This document shows positions 22,756 to 35,925 of a stretch of 64,000 nt of DNA, piece by piece. Both the position numbers and the translations under genes were made by a program. Origin of the DNA: Unio delphinus (taxonomy: Eukaryota > Mollusca > Bivalvia > Unionida > Unionidae); assembly GCA_029339505.1 (NCBI GenBank), contig JAQISU010000115.1:5010001-5074000 (forward strand), read 5' to 3'. Position 1 is the first letter of the stretch; each line of letters opens with the position of its first letter. Under the pieces are notes generated by a model. That model was not told the DNA's origin, did no database searches, and worked only from the letters and a program-made list of their open reading frames with translations.

Positions 22756-23052
22756 CTATTTCTCCCAGTGTTGTCCAATCAGGTTAAAGCCCAGTGTACA
22801 AGTCAATATTATTGTCCAGTCAGGTTAAAGCCCAGTGTACAAGTCAACATTATTGTTCAGTCATGTTAAGCCCATTATACAAGTCATCATTGTTGTCAAT
22901 TTAAGCCCAGTGTACAAGTCAACAATGTTATACACAGTCAATTTAAGCCCCGGGTACAAGTTTTGTTTTCCTGCCATGATTATCTTAAGCTTTAGGCACG
23001 AGAACTTGTTTCCTTTATCTTTCTTTCCCAGGGTCTTCCTCATATATTTGGA
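22756..23052 (+). repeat. 41-bp tandem array with fixed 3' end (copy 1)
   Basis: About four copies of a 41-bp unit (attattgtccagtcaggtta, aagcccagtgtacaagtcaa). A unique end of ~110 bp follows, containing ttttgttttcctgccatga and aagctttaggca and ending gggtcttcctcatata. The same array plus the same end occur at 37635-38727, so this is a dispersed element carrying an internal tandem array. Confidence 0.85.
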
Positions 23053-24034
23053 CCCACCTGTTTTTATGGCTTAGGGCACTCCTGATGCAGCATGTATATA
23101 TTCCTCCCTAATTCCACTCCTCAAGTTTCAGAGTCAATCACTTTTTTATAAAAATAACCCACCACTTCTTGCAATTTTGTAAGCATTACTGGTTCAGCTA
23201 AAAGATTTTAAATTTTGTACTAATGAAATTCCGTCATGGATTTTGCAAATTATGGTCACCAAGATGTTTTGTTTTGTGTCTGACATTACAAATTGTATTG
23301 GAACAAACGATTTTGACAAAGACTAAGATATCCCATGATTGCTGCATCATGCTTCCATCATTTAGTAATAATGACTGCCAATCTTGACAAAAACAAAAGT
23401 CTGAAATTGTAACATTGCAATGTTATGATACGAAAAACTGTGACAGAATAAGAACCCTGACATTGTATAGAATGACTTAACAACCAAGTTTCAGTCAAGT
23501 ACTTATTTGCCATATAAGTGTAAATGGCCACTGAACAGATTCGTTATCTCTAAATTATGGAAAGAATTTGGTATGTACATCTTTGAACTGATGTATGTAA
23601 TTCAGTTTTTTAGAGAAAAAAACCATGTTCATTCTACAAAATATCCACATGTGAGCATTGTACAGAAAAAAGTAAATATCCACATGTAAGCATTGTACAG
23701 AAAGAAGTAAATATCCACGTGTGAGCATTGTACAGAAAGAAGTAAGTTTCAGTGGTGCTGTTGCCTCTGATTGTTAACCAAGCCATGATCTTTGTGGTGA
23801 CATGTAAGGTTGAAAATATTATGAATGCATTTTTAGTAATTAATTGATTAAAAAATTAATTATCAACTTACAATGATCTGAATATTCAGAAATTCCAACC
23901 TTAATTGATTACAAGGCACATGCTTTTGAAAGGGAGTTCATTTTTAAAGCTGTTGAGACAGTTGACCAAATCACATATGAAACAATCTGAAAGACTGCTG
24001 TCGGAATTAATGCCTGCTTCTGACTATCTGTCAA
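23053..24034. other. No gene recognised; small 35-bp repeat
   Basis: Contains three copies of a 35-bp unit (gtgagcattgtacagaaaga, agtaaatatccaca) at 23640-23745. The rest shows no coding signal. Confidence 0.5.
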
Positions 24035-24213
24035 GGGGCCCAGAGTGGCCGAGTGGTTTATAGCACTTTCCGTTATGGATCACCTCTATCTGCGTTGGTT
24101 CGAGTCTAAGATTCGACTAATGTATTTATGTGAGAAAGCTTGCCAGTAGCTTCTCGTGGGTTGGTGGTTCTTGCTGGGGTTTTCTTAGTTCTTCTTCCAC
24201 CATTAATACTGGT
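24035..24213 (+). mobile_element. SINE family B, 3'-truncated
   Basis: Head gagtggccgagtggttta, B box ttggttcgagtctaagat, centre gaaagcttgccagtagcttc and caccattaatactgg. The terminal ctgaaaaatggcgttaaac segment is missing. Confidence 0.85.
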
Positions 24214-24665
24214 TTGTGTGTGTAAAATGTGTCTCATTTTAAGGGTGGCTGTCATCATTAGGGACAGCAGTTTTTGTATTGCAGTTTCCATTAATACATG
24301 CATACAATTATACCTCTCAACAAATTGTAATTGTAATTATCTCTTAATTAAGGAATGTATTATACACAAAGTGCTGCTCTTTTCAATACCATAACTCTAG
24401 CAAACATAATATATTAATTTATATGTTCTAAAGTGACATTCAAAATAATGATTGTTTTGTAAAACAGACATTGAAATAAACATACATTTTCTATCTTCTT
24501 TTCTTAACTTTGTTACAGATTAACACAGATCAGGATCAGAAAAGGTTAATAAAATCACTAATGCTTAATACCCCAAACAAATCCTCCAAAACCACAATTT
24601 ACAAACATTCATGGTTTTTTTCTTTCTAAGAATATGGAATATATATGCATTTCCATATTATACAT

Positions 24666-24908
24666 GGGATCCCGAGTGGTCTAAAGCACTCTCCATTATG
24701 GATCACTGCCATTTCACTTCTGTCTGCATGGGTTCGAGTCTCTGATTCGACCAATGTGGGTATGTGAAAAGGCTTGCCAGTAGCTTCATATGGGTTGGTG
24801 GTTCTTGCTGGGGTTTTCTTAGTTCTTCTTCCACCATTAATACTGGCCGCCATGTATAGCCTATATCTTGTGCTGAAAAATGGCGTTAAACCCTACAAAA
24901 ACAATAAA
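24666..24908 (+). mobile_element. SINE family B with 11-bp target duplication
   Basis: Starts gggatcccgagtggtctaaa and has B box atgggttcgagtctctgatt and the terminal tgctgaaaaatggcgttaaa. It is flanked by atattatacat at 24655-24665 and 24909-24919. Confidence 0.92.
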
Positions 24909-24919
24909 ATATTATACAT

Positions 24920-25488
24920 AGATTATATTTAAGGGAGGAAATTGTTGTTCAGCGTATATCTATTAGTAATGAAATGCAAGGAATTGGTGTATTATACTGT
25001 TCTAGAAAGATTCATCAAAATTGATTATATGATTGATACAGTCTGCAGGCTTCAACCACTGTAACTAAATATTGGAATGCAAAGCTGTATTCAGATCAAC
25101 AAATTTAACGCCTGGTGCATGTTTTTCAATAGTAACAAATTTAAGACCAGGTACATGCTTTTCAGTAAGAACAATAATAAGAACAATTTTATGGAAACGA
25201 ACACTGAATGCCATTATGCCAGTTTGCCTTGTCCGAATGGCTATTTTTAGAAACTGATATCACTGCATGTGATGTTTCATGGAGGTAAATTGTGCAAGTA
25301 CAATTTGAAAGGCCCATCATGGCTTCCGATTGCGCTTTAGTTTGTCAAAGGTTGGAAATGGGAAGTTCAAAATAAAAGCAAATAATAGTGTTTGTAAAAA
25401 AATGTTTTTCTAAACATAAAAAAGAGATGACTAGAACAACATAATCAAGGTGGATGGTACAATTTTTTTTGTATTGCAAATTATTGGA
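24920..25488. other. AT-rich DNA, no gene recognised
   Basis: A short imperfect duplication of a segment with caacaaatttaacgcctggt occurs near 25098-25160. No coding signal. Confidence 0.4.
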
Positions 25489-26185
25489 ATTGTCAGTTGT
25501 TGAAACACAGTTTTGGTTTCAGTCGAGAACTCTTTTGGTTAATGATATCCCTTGGAAGAAGTCATCAGTTGTTGAAACAGTTTTGGTTTCAGTTGGGAAC
25601 TCTGATGGTTAATGATATCCCTTGGAAGAAGTCCTCAATTGTTGAAACAGTATTGGTTTCAGTCGGGAACTCTTATGGTTAATGATATCCCGTGGAAGAA
25701 GTCATCAGTTGTTGAAACAGTATTGGTTTCAGTTGGGAACTCTGATGGTTAATGATATCCCTTGGAAGAAGTCCTCAATTGTTGAAACAGTATTGGTTTC
25801 AGTCGGGAACTCTGATGGTTAATGATATCCTTTGGAAGAAGTCATCAATTGTTGAAACACAGTTTTGGTTTCAGTAGGAAACTCTCATGGTTAATGATAT
25901 CCCTTGGAAGAAGTCATCAATTGTTGAAACAGTATTGGTTTCAGTCGGGAACTCTGATGGTTAATGATATCCCTTGGAAGAAGTCCTCAATTGTTGAAAC
26001 AGTATTGGTTTCAGTTGGGAACTCTGATGGTTAATGATATCCCTTGGAAGAAGTCATCAATTGTTGAAACACAGTTTTGGTTTCAGTAGGAAACTCTAAT
26101 GGTTAATGATGTCCCTTGGAAGAAGTCGTCAATTGTTGAAACACAGTTTTGGTTTCAGTAGGAAACTCTCATGGTTAATGATATC
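25489..26185 (+). repeat. 70-bp tandem array
   Basis: Ten copies of a unit with ttgttgaaacagtattggtt, tcagtcgggaactctgatgg and ttaatgatatcccttggaag. Some copies carry an extra ac before the cagttttgg segment. Confidence 0.95.
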
Positions 26186-26514
26186 CCCGAAGGTTATATC
26201 AGTTACAGATGTTTACCATTCAAGAAATAATACAACTCTACATCTGCTAATAACCATTAGAAACAACTGCATCCCTAATGCCTTTAAACAAATGTTTATT
26301 TAAATCTCCCAAATGGCAATAACCAGCATTTCAAGTTTTTTTTATATTGAAGACTAGTTCTCATTATTGCCTAAAGCAGCAATAAGTATGCAGTAGTTAA
26401 TGGTTTACAGACCCTTAGCCACATGTGTGGCTCAGTTACAGTGCCAAAATCACGAATAAGTGGAATGGTATTTTTAGAACATGACAAATGTTGGTATGGT
26501 ACATAGCATTTATG

Positions 26515-26589
26515 TAATTTCCATCCATCTGACAATACATGAATACTGTATATGTGCTGTATGTATTTCCATCCATCCTACAATACATG

Positions 26590-26623
<34 letters not shown>

Positions 26624-26648
26624 ATTTCCATGCATCTTACAATACATG

Positions 26649-26681
<33 letters not shown>

Positions 26682-26865
26682 TTTCCATGCATCTTACAAT
26701 ACATGAATACTGTGTGTGTGTGTTGTGTATGTGTATTTCCATGCATCTTACAATACATGAATACTGTGTGTGTGTGTGTGTGTGTGTATTTCCATGCATC
26801 TTACAATACATGAATACTGTGTGTGTGTGTGTGTGTGTGTATTTCCATGCATCTTACAATACATG

Positions 26866-26935
<70 letters not shown>

Positions 26936-27048
26936 TTCTATGCATCTTACAATACATGAATACTGTGTGTGTGTGTGTGTATTTCCATGCATCTTACAAT
27001 ACATGAATACTGTGTGTGTGTGTATTTCCATGCATCTTACAATACATG

Positions 27049-27086
<38 letters not shown>

Positions 27087-27152
27087 TTCCATGCATCTTA
27101 CAATACATGAATACTGTGTGTGTGTGTATTTCCATGCATCTTACAATACATG

Positions 27153-27188
<36 letters not shown>

Positions 27189-27307
27189 TTCCATGCATCT
27201 TACAATACATGAATACTGTGTGCGTGTTGTATGTATTTCCATGCATCTAACAATACATGAATAATGTGTGTGTGCTATATGTGTTTCCATGCATCTTACA
27301 ATACATG

Positions 27308-27359
<52 letters not shown>

Positions 27360-27540
27360 TTCCATACATCTAACAATACATGAGTACTTTGTGTGTGTGT
27401 GTGTGCTGTATGTGTTTCCATGCATCTTACAATACATGAATACTCTCTGTGTGTGTGCTGTGTGTATTTCCATGCATCTAACAATACATGAATACTGTTT
27501 GTGTGTGCTGTGTGTATTTTTATGCATCTTACAATACATG

Positions 27541-27598
<58 letters not shown>

Positions 27599-27684
27599 AT
27601 GCTGTATGTATTTCCATGCATCTAACAATACATGAATAATGTGTGTGTGTGCTATATGTGTTTCCATGCATCTTACAATACATG

Positions 27685-27722
<38 letters not shown>

Positions 27723-28779
27723 TTCCATACATCTAACAATACATGAGTACTTTGTGTGTGTGTGTGCTGTATGTGTTTCCATGCATCTTACAATACATGA
27801 ATACTGTGTGTGTGTGTGTGTGCTGTGTGTATTTCCATACATCTAACAATACATGAATACTGTGTGTGTGCTGTATGTATTTCCATACATCTAACAATAC
27901 ATGAATACTGTGTGTGTGCTGTATGTATTTCCATGCATCTAACAATACATGAATACTGTGTGTGTGCTGTATGTATTTCCATGCATCTAACAATACATGA
28001 ATACTGTGTGTGTGCTGTATGTATTTCCATGCATCTATACATGAATACTGTGTGTGTGCTGTATGTATTTCCATGCATCTAACAATACATGAATACTGTG
28101 TGTGTGCTGTATGTATTTCCATGCATCTATACATGAATACTGTGTGTGTGCTGTATGTATTTCCATGCATCTAACAATACATGAATACTGTGTGTGTGCT
28201 GTATGTATTTCCATGCATCTATACATGAATACTGTGTGTGTGCTGTATGTATTTCCATGCATCTAACAATACATGAATACTGTGTGTGTGCTGTATGTAT
28301 TTCCATACATCTAACAATACATGAATACTGTGTGTGTGCTGTATGTATTTCCATGCATCTAACAATACATGAATAATGTGTGTGTGCTGTATGTATTTCC
28401 ATGCATCTAACAATACATGAATACTGTGTGTGTGCTGTATGTATTTCCATGCATCTATACATGAATACTGTGTGTGTGCTGTATGTATTTCCTTGCATCT
28501 GTACATGAATACTGTGTGTGTGATGTATGTATTTCCATGCATCTATACATGAATACTGTGTGTGTGCTGTATGTATTTCCATGCATCTATACATGAATAC
28601 TGTGTGTGTGCTGTATGTATTTCCATGCATCTATACATGAATACTGTGTGTGTGCTGTATGTATTTCCATGCATCTATACATGAATACTGTGTGTGTGCT
28701 GTATGTATTTCCATGCATCTAACAATACATGAATACTGTGTGTGTACTGTATGTATTTCCATACATCTTACAATACATG

Positions 28780-28847
<68 letters not shown>

Positions 28848-28895
28848 TTCCATAATCTAACAATACATCAATACTGTGTATGTATTTCCAATATA
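26515..28895 (+). repeat. Compound minisatellite with embedded (TG)n tracts
   Basis: More than 40 units of atttccatgcatcttacaat and acatgaatactg followed by a TG tract. In the left half (to about 27840) the TG tract varies from about 6 to 30 repeats. In the right half it is a fixed short tgtgtgtgtgctgtatgt and some units lack the acaatacat segment. A final long TG run is at 28787-28846. Long frames on both strands here are Cys-Val or His-Thr repeats without meaning. Confidence 0.95.
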
Positions 28896-28952
28896 AAACG
28901 AAATTACAGTTCTATCCTTGTGCTTTTTAGTTTCTTAACTAGCATACAGTGT

Positions 28953-29010
28953 GAAATTCTGTAAAGAAGCCATTAAATATCTAGAGTAAAGAAGTCATTA
29001 AATATCTACA
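28953..29010 (-). repeat. 25-bp repeat, inverted pair of copies
   Basis: Two copies of agaagccattaaatatctag plus agtaa, the reverse complement of the unit at 15515-15656. Confidence 0.75.
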
Positions 29011-29099
29011 GTAAATACATGTATTTAGTAAAGGTATCATGTATATAATCCCTTACAAGTGGATTCCAACTGCAGACATCATACAGCCTGATCTACCAT

Positions 29100-29224
29100 A
29101 ATGTGCCTGCAGATAAGGTTCAATGTTGTTTGTACCATTTTTGTAAGTCTTTGTTATGACTCTGCCGGGGATCAAACCCATGACCTCCTGCTTCGACTCT
29201 AACCACTAGGCCACCGCAGCGGTT
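29100..29224 (-). mobile_element. SINE family A, head-side fragment
   Basis: Reverse complement gives an A box (ggcctagtggttagag), a B box (catgggtttgatccccgg) and the start of the body to about ggtacaaacaa. The 3' half is missing. Confidence 0.8.
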
Positions 29225-29410
29225 TACACTTGTAAGACAATATGATGTTATCTTCAAAACGGAAGAAAGGCATAGGAATAAGGGTGAATACAAAATCACA
29301 TTTTATTTCCTGCAGATGCAAAAGACTGTGCTGCCGGAACAGTTACTTGTTAGTGATGAAGGGAAACTACTGACTATGTCCCAGTCTTATTCTATACCGG
29401 TAATTTTCTT

Positions 29411-29485
29411 TTAACACATTAACCCCTGGAGGTTTTTGCTGGTTTCACATGAAATGCATGTAGGAAACACATTTTGGGGACTATT
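29411..29485 (+). repeat. 75-bp repeat X, direct copy
   Basis: Begins ttaacacattaacccctgga, continues ggtttttgctggttt and catgaaatgc, ends ttttggggactatt. An inverted copy with the same two boundaries lies at 35926-36000. The TTAAcccc end recalls piggyBac-type termini, but that is speculative. Confidence 0.6.
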
Positions 29486-31963
29486 TCTGAATACATTGTA
29501 ATACATCAATTTCCAAGCACATTATTCTGTTAGACAAATTTCTAGCAGAAGACTCTTTATTCAAAATGTCCACCTTATCCTACTTTTTGCACAGGTTCAC
29601 CTTTCTGTGTGCACTTCAGACTGGTCTGCTGTAGATCTGAGGCCATAAAGTCTAAAATCTGGACACAGATTCGAAATCCGACCATGGGTGATTTTTGGTT
29701 GGAAAAAAAAAACGGGTCCAAAAACTTCGGTTTTTCCCTTTGTATTTTGTAATGCAACTAAAATGTCCAGATTATTTGCTGTCATTGTAGAGCTACATCT
29801 GTCTACCTTTCTATGATACCACCCACTTTGGTGTATCATGTATGAACTCGACACTACAGACCTTGGAAGTAGGCTACTACATCATGCCCCGTAAAGTCGT
29901 CACTAGGGGTTAGTGTTAACTTACGCAACATGATAAACTTGAACAGTTTGAAATCTGCACATTCCCTCATTCAGTACTAATTTCATTTATTCCATCAACA
30001 CCTTCATTCACTGTTTAAATATCTCTGCATGAAAGAGATAAATTCCAAATTTGTTTCCCATGTTCAATTTAAGGAGAAAAAAGAGGAGAGGAAGAAATGG
30101 TCATAGGTCAATATGTATTTAAACTTATGTATTTCTCTCTCTTTTTTCCTGCTCCACTTTCTTATAGTTATACTGACATGTTTCACCTCGTGCTGTATAA
30201 GCATTATTCTGTTAATTAATTCTCATCATTTTTTGTATCACTAATGATCTGTGCTTCTTTGTAGGGGCATAATATAGCTAGCTTTGTCAGCTTGAATATG
30301 TGGAAACGAATCTGTCTGACTATGTCCAATTTTCCACAGATATTATCTTTTGCATACTCTGCTCCAAAATAGATTCTTTCACTAACATTAACTTCCTTTG
30401 TTAAATAAGTAGTTTACTGACTACCATGCCAAATGAAAGAAAAGTATGTTTACTGACTACCATGCCAAATTTCTTATCTGTTCTGTAACGCTGTATAACG
30501 ATATTTAGTCCATCAATGCTTGTGCAGACAGAAGTATTAAAATAAATACCTTTACTTCTTAATTGCATTTTTTAACCCTTATTGTATTCAGTTGATCTTA
30601 ACCCTGATAAAGATACATGTATATGGTTTTGTAGCATATGATCCGCAGGCTGAATTTGATTAATTAAAAAAAATGAAAATTGCATTATACTTTTAAATTG
30701 TCTGCATTTTTAATTAGGCTCTGTATTCTGTCTTTACATTTAATTTCGAAATGCAACTGAAAGGGTCAAGTGCCATCTATTTTTTGTCCATACATCATGT
30801 CCATCTGATTCGTATTTAACACTATTTTAGGCTCAAAATCACTCATTGGTTTCTCCATTAACAAAACACTTTCCCAGCTCTAATAATCGGATATACTTCA
30901 TAACATTAAAAATTATTGTCATCATCACTACCAACAGCAAGTATTTGCCAAACGAAATCATAATGAACCACGCTAGTAATCAGACATTTGGGGTTTTACC
31001 CTGTATTTTAAACACACATTTGTAAAACTTTATTCATGTATTGTTCAAACTATGCCAGAATTGTATTCCAGGGCAAGTTGTTCTAATTAAATTTAGTTTC
31101 ACAACCATTCATGTTGTGCTTGAAGAGCCCAGATGTAGAATAGTTGCTACCTGAAAAACCGATGTCCCAAAAAGAACTGTTAAAACAAATTGTATTTTTC
31201 ACTGAGAACATTTTCAGAATTTGTAGGAGTTTTTGCACTATTCATGCATTAGCACACCCAGACAACATCTCCGCATAAGTACTTGACATATCTAATTGAC
31301 TTTTCAGTGAATTCTCTCCGTTGCTCTGCCAATTCTTCTTGTTTGTCATGCAGAGAAGAAGCTACACTGATTTCTGATTGGTGGTTATTGTTTAACCTGG
31401 ATCCTGGAGCACAACAAGCAATAACCACATTTGAGAATTCAGTGTAACATAATTCAATGCGCAACACACCGTTAGTGTAGCTTTCAAATCAACCAAAGGA
31501 GTCCAGATACAATTCAAAATAGAAATTTCACATATTAAATGATGAGTACTTAATTAAACATGTGGAATGTATAGTATATGTTGAACATACTTCATTCAGG
31601 GTTAAATAATTAGTGTGAAATGGTGGGGGTGGGGGTGCAGATTATGAAGCAAGTCACTTTGTGTTGACTTGTAGAGGGCTAGTGGGTATTACCAAATAAT
31701 CTGTTTCAGTTTTACTAATAAACTGTGCCTGTGACTGCAAATGCTGTTTCAGATGGATTATAACTTTACAGAATCACAAAGCAACTAATAATAATTATTC
31801 ATAACTGCTGAAGAGTAAAATAACATGAATACAATAAGTATCGTTTTGCATCAATTCTCTGTCTATTTTGTCATTTAGTGTATCATTTCAGCAAAAGTAT
31901 CGATGCATCAGTATATCAGTTATTCATTTCACCCCTAGTCAAAGGTCATGATCACTTTGAATG
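29486..31963. other. AT-rich DNA, no gene recognised
   Basis: A 72-codon minus-strand frame at 31249-31467 (with LHDKQEELAEQRREF) is the best open stretch, but I recognise no family and see no supporting exons. A 20-base duplication around actgactaccatgccaaat is at 30417-30470. Otherwise featureless. Confidence 0.4.
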
Positions 31964-32142
31964 AAAGAGTCTAAGATTTGGCTAATGTAGTTATGTGAGA
32001 AAGCTTGCCAGTAGCTTCTCGTGGGTCGGTGGTTCTTTCCAGGGGTTTTCCCAGGTTCTTCCTATGTCAATAATACTGGCCGCCATGTATAGCCTATATT
32101 GTGCTGAAAAATGGCGTTAAACGATAAAAACCAAACAAAACA
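31964..32142 (+). mobile_element. SINE family B, 5'-truncated
   Basis: Starts within the B-box region (gagtctaagatttggctaat) and continues through gaaagcttgccagtagcttc to gctgaaaaatggcgttaaac and an A-rich tail. Confidence 0.85.
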
Positions 32143-32865
32143 ATGTCAGGTGTCATTTAGCATGAAGATTTGATGACTAAAGCATTTTTAACGCATTTTC
32201 AATGCATTAGTCTTGGTTTTGTTGAATAAAATCATTATTTTTCATATTGTATTAAATAGAATCTTGCATTTGTACAATTTAAATTTTTGAAACTCATTAA
32301 ATAATCTTTTGCTTGCCAAGGCTTGTTTCATAAACTTTGTTTGAAATAGCACTTACATACCATCATCCATATTAGAGTCCAGGAAGGACACTGACATTAA
32401 TTTCCTCGACTAATACTATAGTCTATTTTAACATATACCTGTTGGTGATTCAAGGTATGTAAAAAGAACACTTTCAATTCACATTCCTGCAAATTTTGAA
32501 GACTGGAATGATAGCAATAAAACAAAGTCTTACCTTTTTCTTTTAAAATATTCAACAACATAAAACAGTTGAAGTAAGTTGTTTGACAGACAGGAAATCA
32601 GTTCTTGATAAGAATGGACTATATATGTGCTCTACTGAGTGAATGCAACCCATTAGACAGCAAGGGACTTGACACTTTGATTACATATTGCATTGCTTGT
32701 TAACAGTAATTACCTGTAGAATATATTCTGACAGTTCAGATCCCCTTACATGCACTTAAATCTATACTTTTCCAAAGAATGTTGGTTTTGTTGAGTAGAA
32801 AACAAAGTTGGTTTTGTTGAAGGGTAAACCATGGAGATTCTGACATAAGTGCAAGAAGTGCAACA
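32143..32865. other. AT-rich DNA, no gene recognised
   Basis: No repeats or coding signal apart from a doubled aaagttggttttgttga near 32780-32825. Confidence 0.4.
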
Positions 32866-33495
32866 GTCCTTCATTTTTATATCTCATGACATTGCTTGCA
32901 ACAGTCATTCCTTCTTTTATCTCATGACATTGCTTGCAACAGTCATTTATTCTTATATCTCATAACATTGCTTGCAACAGTCATTCATTCTTATATCTCA
33001 TGACATTGCTTGCAACGGTCATTTATTCTTATATCTCATGACATTGCTTGCAACGGTCATTTATTCTTATATCTCATGACATTGCTTGCAACAGTCATTT
33101 ATTCTTATATCTCATGACATTGCTTGCAACGGTCATTCATTCTTATATCTCATGACATTGCTTGCAACGGTCATTATATCTCATGACATTGCTTGCAACA
33201 GTCATTCATTCTTATATCTCATGACATTGCTTGCAACAGTCATTCATTCTTATATCTCATGACATTGCTTGCAACAGTCATTCATTCTTATATCTCATGA
33301 CATTGCTTGCAACAGTCATTCATTCTTATATCTCATGATATTGCTTGCAACAGTCATTTATTCTTATATCTCATGACATTGCTTGCAACAGTCATTCATT
33401 CTTATATCTCATGACATTGCTTGCAACAGTCATTCATTCTTATATCTCATGACATTGCTTGCAACAGTCATTCATTCTTATATCTCATGACATTG
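32866..33495 (+). repeat. 38-bp tandem array
   Basis: About 16 copies of a unit with cagtcattcattcttatatc and tcatgacattgcttgcaa. One copy lacks a ~10-base segment near 33170. Confidence 0.95.
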
Positions 33496-33549
33496 ACTGG
33501 TCATACTTTATACCCATTTAACCATGACCTTTTAATCTCTAACATATCG

Positions 33550-33655
33550 GACCACTACGGTGGGCATGTGGATAGAGTGTCACTATAAACTGCCACACAA
33601 CAGACATTGTAGGAATATGACTGAAATATTATTAAAGCTACGTTAAAAATCCAAA
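33550..33655 (+). mobile_element. SINE family A, internally deleted
   Basis: A short decayed head (ccactacggtgggcatgtgg, atagagtgtc) joins directly to the 3' body (cactataaactgccacac) and ends aaagctacgttaaaaatcc. About two thirds of the element is missing internally. Confidence 0.75.
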
Positions 33656-33699
33656 TTATACTCACACACATTCAACATATTGCTTAAAACTCCAGTGAT

Positions 33700-33965
33700 G
33701 TAGCTGTGTATACGTGTAATGTCAGTATATGAATGAGATTTTCCGTAATGTATGCGTGTAATGTCAGTATGTGAATGAGATTTTCCGTAGTGTATACGTG
33801 TAATGTCAGTATATGAATGAGATTTTCTGTAGTGTATACGTGTAATGTCAGTATATGAATGAGATTTTCCATAGTGTATACGTGTAATGTCAGTATATGA
33901 ATGAGATTTTCCGTAGTGTATACGTGTAATGTCAGTATATGAATGAGATTTTCCGTAGTGTATAT
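33700..33965 (+). repeat. 42-bp tandem array
   Basis: Six copies of a unit with gtgtatacgtgtaatgtcag and tatatgaatgagattttccg. Confidence 0.95.
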
Positions 33966-35129
33966 TATTGCTGTTAAATATGTATGTGATATATAGAGGA
34001 TCTCATATGGGTAACAATTTAATATTAAATTTATGAAATGAGTTGAAAAATGCCCAGCTTTTGCAAAACAAGTTTCATAAATATATTAAAACATAACTCA
34101 TTTTGGGTTCTTTTTATCACTTAGTTTTTATTTCAGTGGAAATTATTTAGATAGAAGGATTAATAATTTTGTTTATTCTGACATCCAGTACACTTTTCAA
34201 AATATAGTCCCAAACAGAGTTGAACTAGTAAAAGTAGATTGTTAACTATAAATCAAAAGAACAAGCTTCCATCCGAATAAAAAGAACATATTATAACGAT
34301 GGAATCATTTTTCAAAACAGAATGATTAATGCAGTGTTATGCCACATTGTTTGATACATTAAACAGTAGGCCTAGAGTACATGTTTACCCTAAAATATTA
34401 CTTTCAGAACTAAATATTGCATTGTTGCGATTTTTGTGAAATAGGATTACTTGATACAGAAATTCCCACATTTACTGCATTGCAAACGGATATTTGCAGT
34501 ATTTGACTGGAACAATAGACTATGCAGAAGACACACACAAATTTCTTTTTTAGTCTGATTTGGAATCCATGCATACTGCGAAAAGATGTTGTCATTGGAT
34601 AAAGTTCTGTCAGTTAGGAGACCCATTATGTCCAAATTCTTCTGTGAACAGATTTGAGTTTATTTATTTCTCTAAGTTAACATTTAAACCACGCCTGTAT
34701 TTTTGGTTGATTCTATATCTATGTTACAGATATACTGCTCCCTCCCCCTACCACACCATCAAATAAGCAATATCCTTAGTTTTACTTTCTTATTGTTATG
34801 ATAATACATGACATGACATAAACCCCTTATTCAGACAGCCAAGATAATTTTTCCTCTGTTTCCTTTCGCAAGTTGAAATAAAAAATGGCCACCAAAAATG
34901 TTAATTCAAAACAAAAACATTCCAGAAGGCAGGGTTAAGAATGTGTTCCCACAGTCCCAACTAATCAAGAAAGAGGATACTGCACATTAATTTCATGGAC
35001 CAATCAGAATCAGATATTTTAACATGACTGGTAATATCAGAAATGTGAAACTGCACATATTATAGGAAAGCTATACCTTATGTGATTTAACTAATTAAAC
35101 AGATTATATGAGATGGTTTATCATTTTAA
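33966..35129. other. AT-rich DNA, no gene recognised
   Basis: Only short frames; none with family resemblance or recognisable splice partners. Confidence 0.4.
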
Positions 35130-35925
35130 CACATTAATAATAATAATAATGAGAACTTTGTATAGCGCCTAATCTTTAGAAGCTCTAAGCACTTTACAAC
35201 ATCTATAACAACATCTATAATGATATGACTAGGTACACCACAGGAAAACAAATAACAAAAACCATGAAATTGGAAAACATAAAAACACGCTGAAAACATA
35301 TCAGATATAAAACATTATTAGGTCTCTAAGTTTGATCATGCAGTTGAAAAAGGCGAGTTTTAAGAGCACTCTTAAAAGGGACCACTGTGTCTTTGTGTCT
35401 AATTTCAATGGGCAATTTATTCCATGTTGCTGGCCCCTGGTATGCAAAAAAACATCCATATGACTTCGTTTTTACAGTGGGAACAATGAGTATATCATTG
35501 TCAGAAGAGGAGTGTACGTATCTTGCTGGTGTTTACACATGGGTGAGGCCGGATAGGTATGTTGGACTGGAGTCTGTCGGTGCAACATAGCACAGAGAAC
35601 AAATTTTGTATTTGATTCTGTATCGAATTGATAGCCAGTGTAAGGTACAGAGCAGTGGTGAGATGTGCTCTGATCAACGTACTCTAAAGATGATCCGAGC
35701 AGCTCTGTTTTGAACTATTTGAAGTTTCTCTAGTAGATATTGTGATGAACCAGACAGAATTGAGTTACAATAGTCCAGTCTTAAAAGTATTAATGAACAC
35801 ACAAGTGTTTTAGTGGCATCAACTGAAAGATATTTGCGAATGGAGCTGATGCGCCTCAGTTCAAGATATGCAGCCTTCCATATGTTCATGACATGTTGGT
35901 GCAATGTGAGAGTACTGTCTAGAAT
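35130..35925 (-). pseudogene. Decayed non-LTR retrotransposon, C-terminal part of RT ORF and 3' end
   Basis: On the minus strand this encodes a typical LINE post-RT region: LDSTLTLHQHVMN, then RRISSIRKYLSVDATK, then LDYCNSILSGSSQYLLEKLQ, then VQNRAARIIFRVR. After an in-frame stop it reads on with HISPLLCTLHWLSIRYRIKY and later QGPATWNKLPIEIRHKDT, with a second stop between. The 3' untranslated end has gcgctatacaaagttctcat and an att-repeat tail at 35137-35150. The fragment is 5'-truncated at 35925, where repeat X begins. It resembles L2/CR1-related LINEs; clade not determined. Confidence 0.88.

Noticed and set aside
26481..28964. Cys-Val and His-Thr rich frames
   Set aside because: Translations of TG tracts in a minisatellite.
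29317..29402. Possible 86-base exon between cctgcag and gtaatt, open in one frame
   Set aside because: The splice sites look acceptable but the peptide matches no family I know, does not resemble the missing RIC8 N-terminus, and repeat X begins a few bases later.
31249..31467. 72-codon minus-strand frame with a charged LHDKQEELAEQRREF segment
   Set aside because: Compositionally more protein-like than its neighbours, but no recognised family, no clear start context and no partner exons.
32866..33495. CRISPR-like array
   Set aside because: Units are contiguous 38-bp tandem repeats with no unique spacers, in an animal genome. The same applies to the other arrays.
35387..35590. + strand frame of 67 codons
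   Set aside because: Antisense shadow of the minus-strand LINE remnant.
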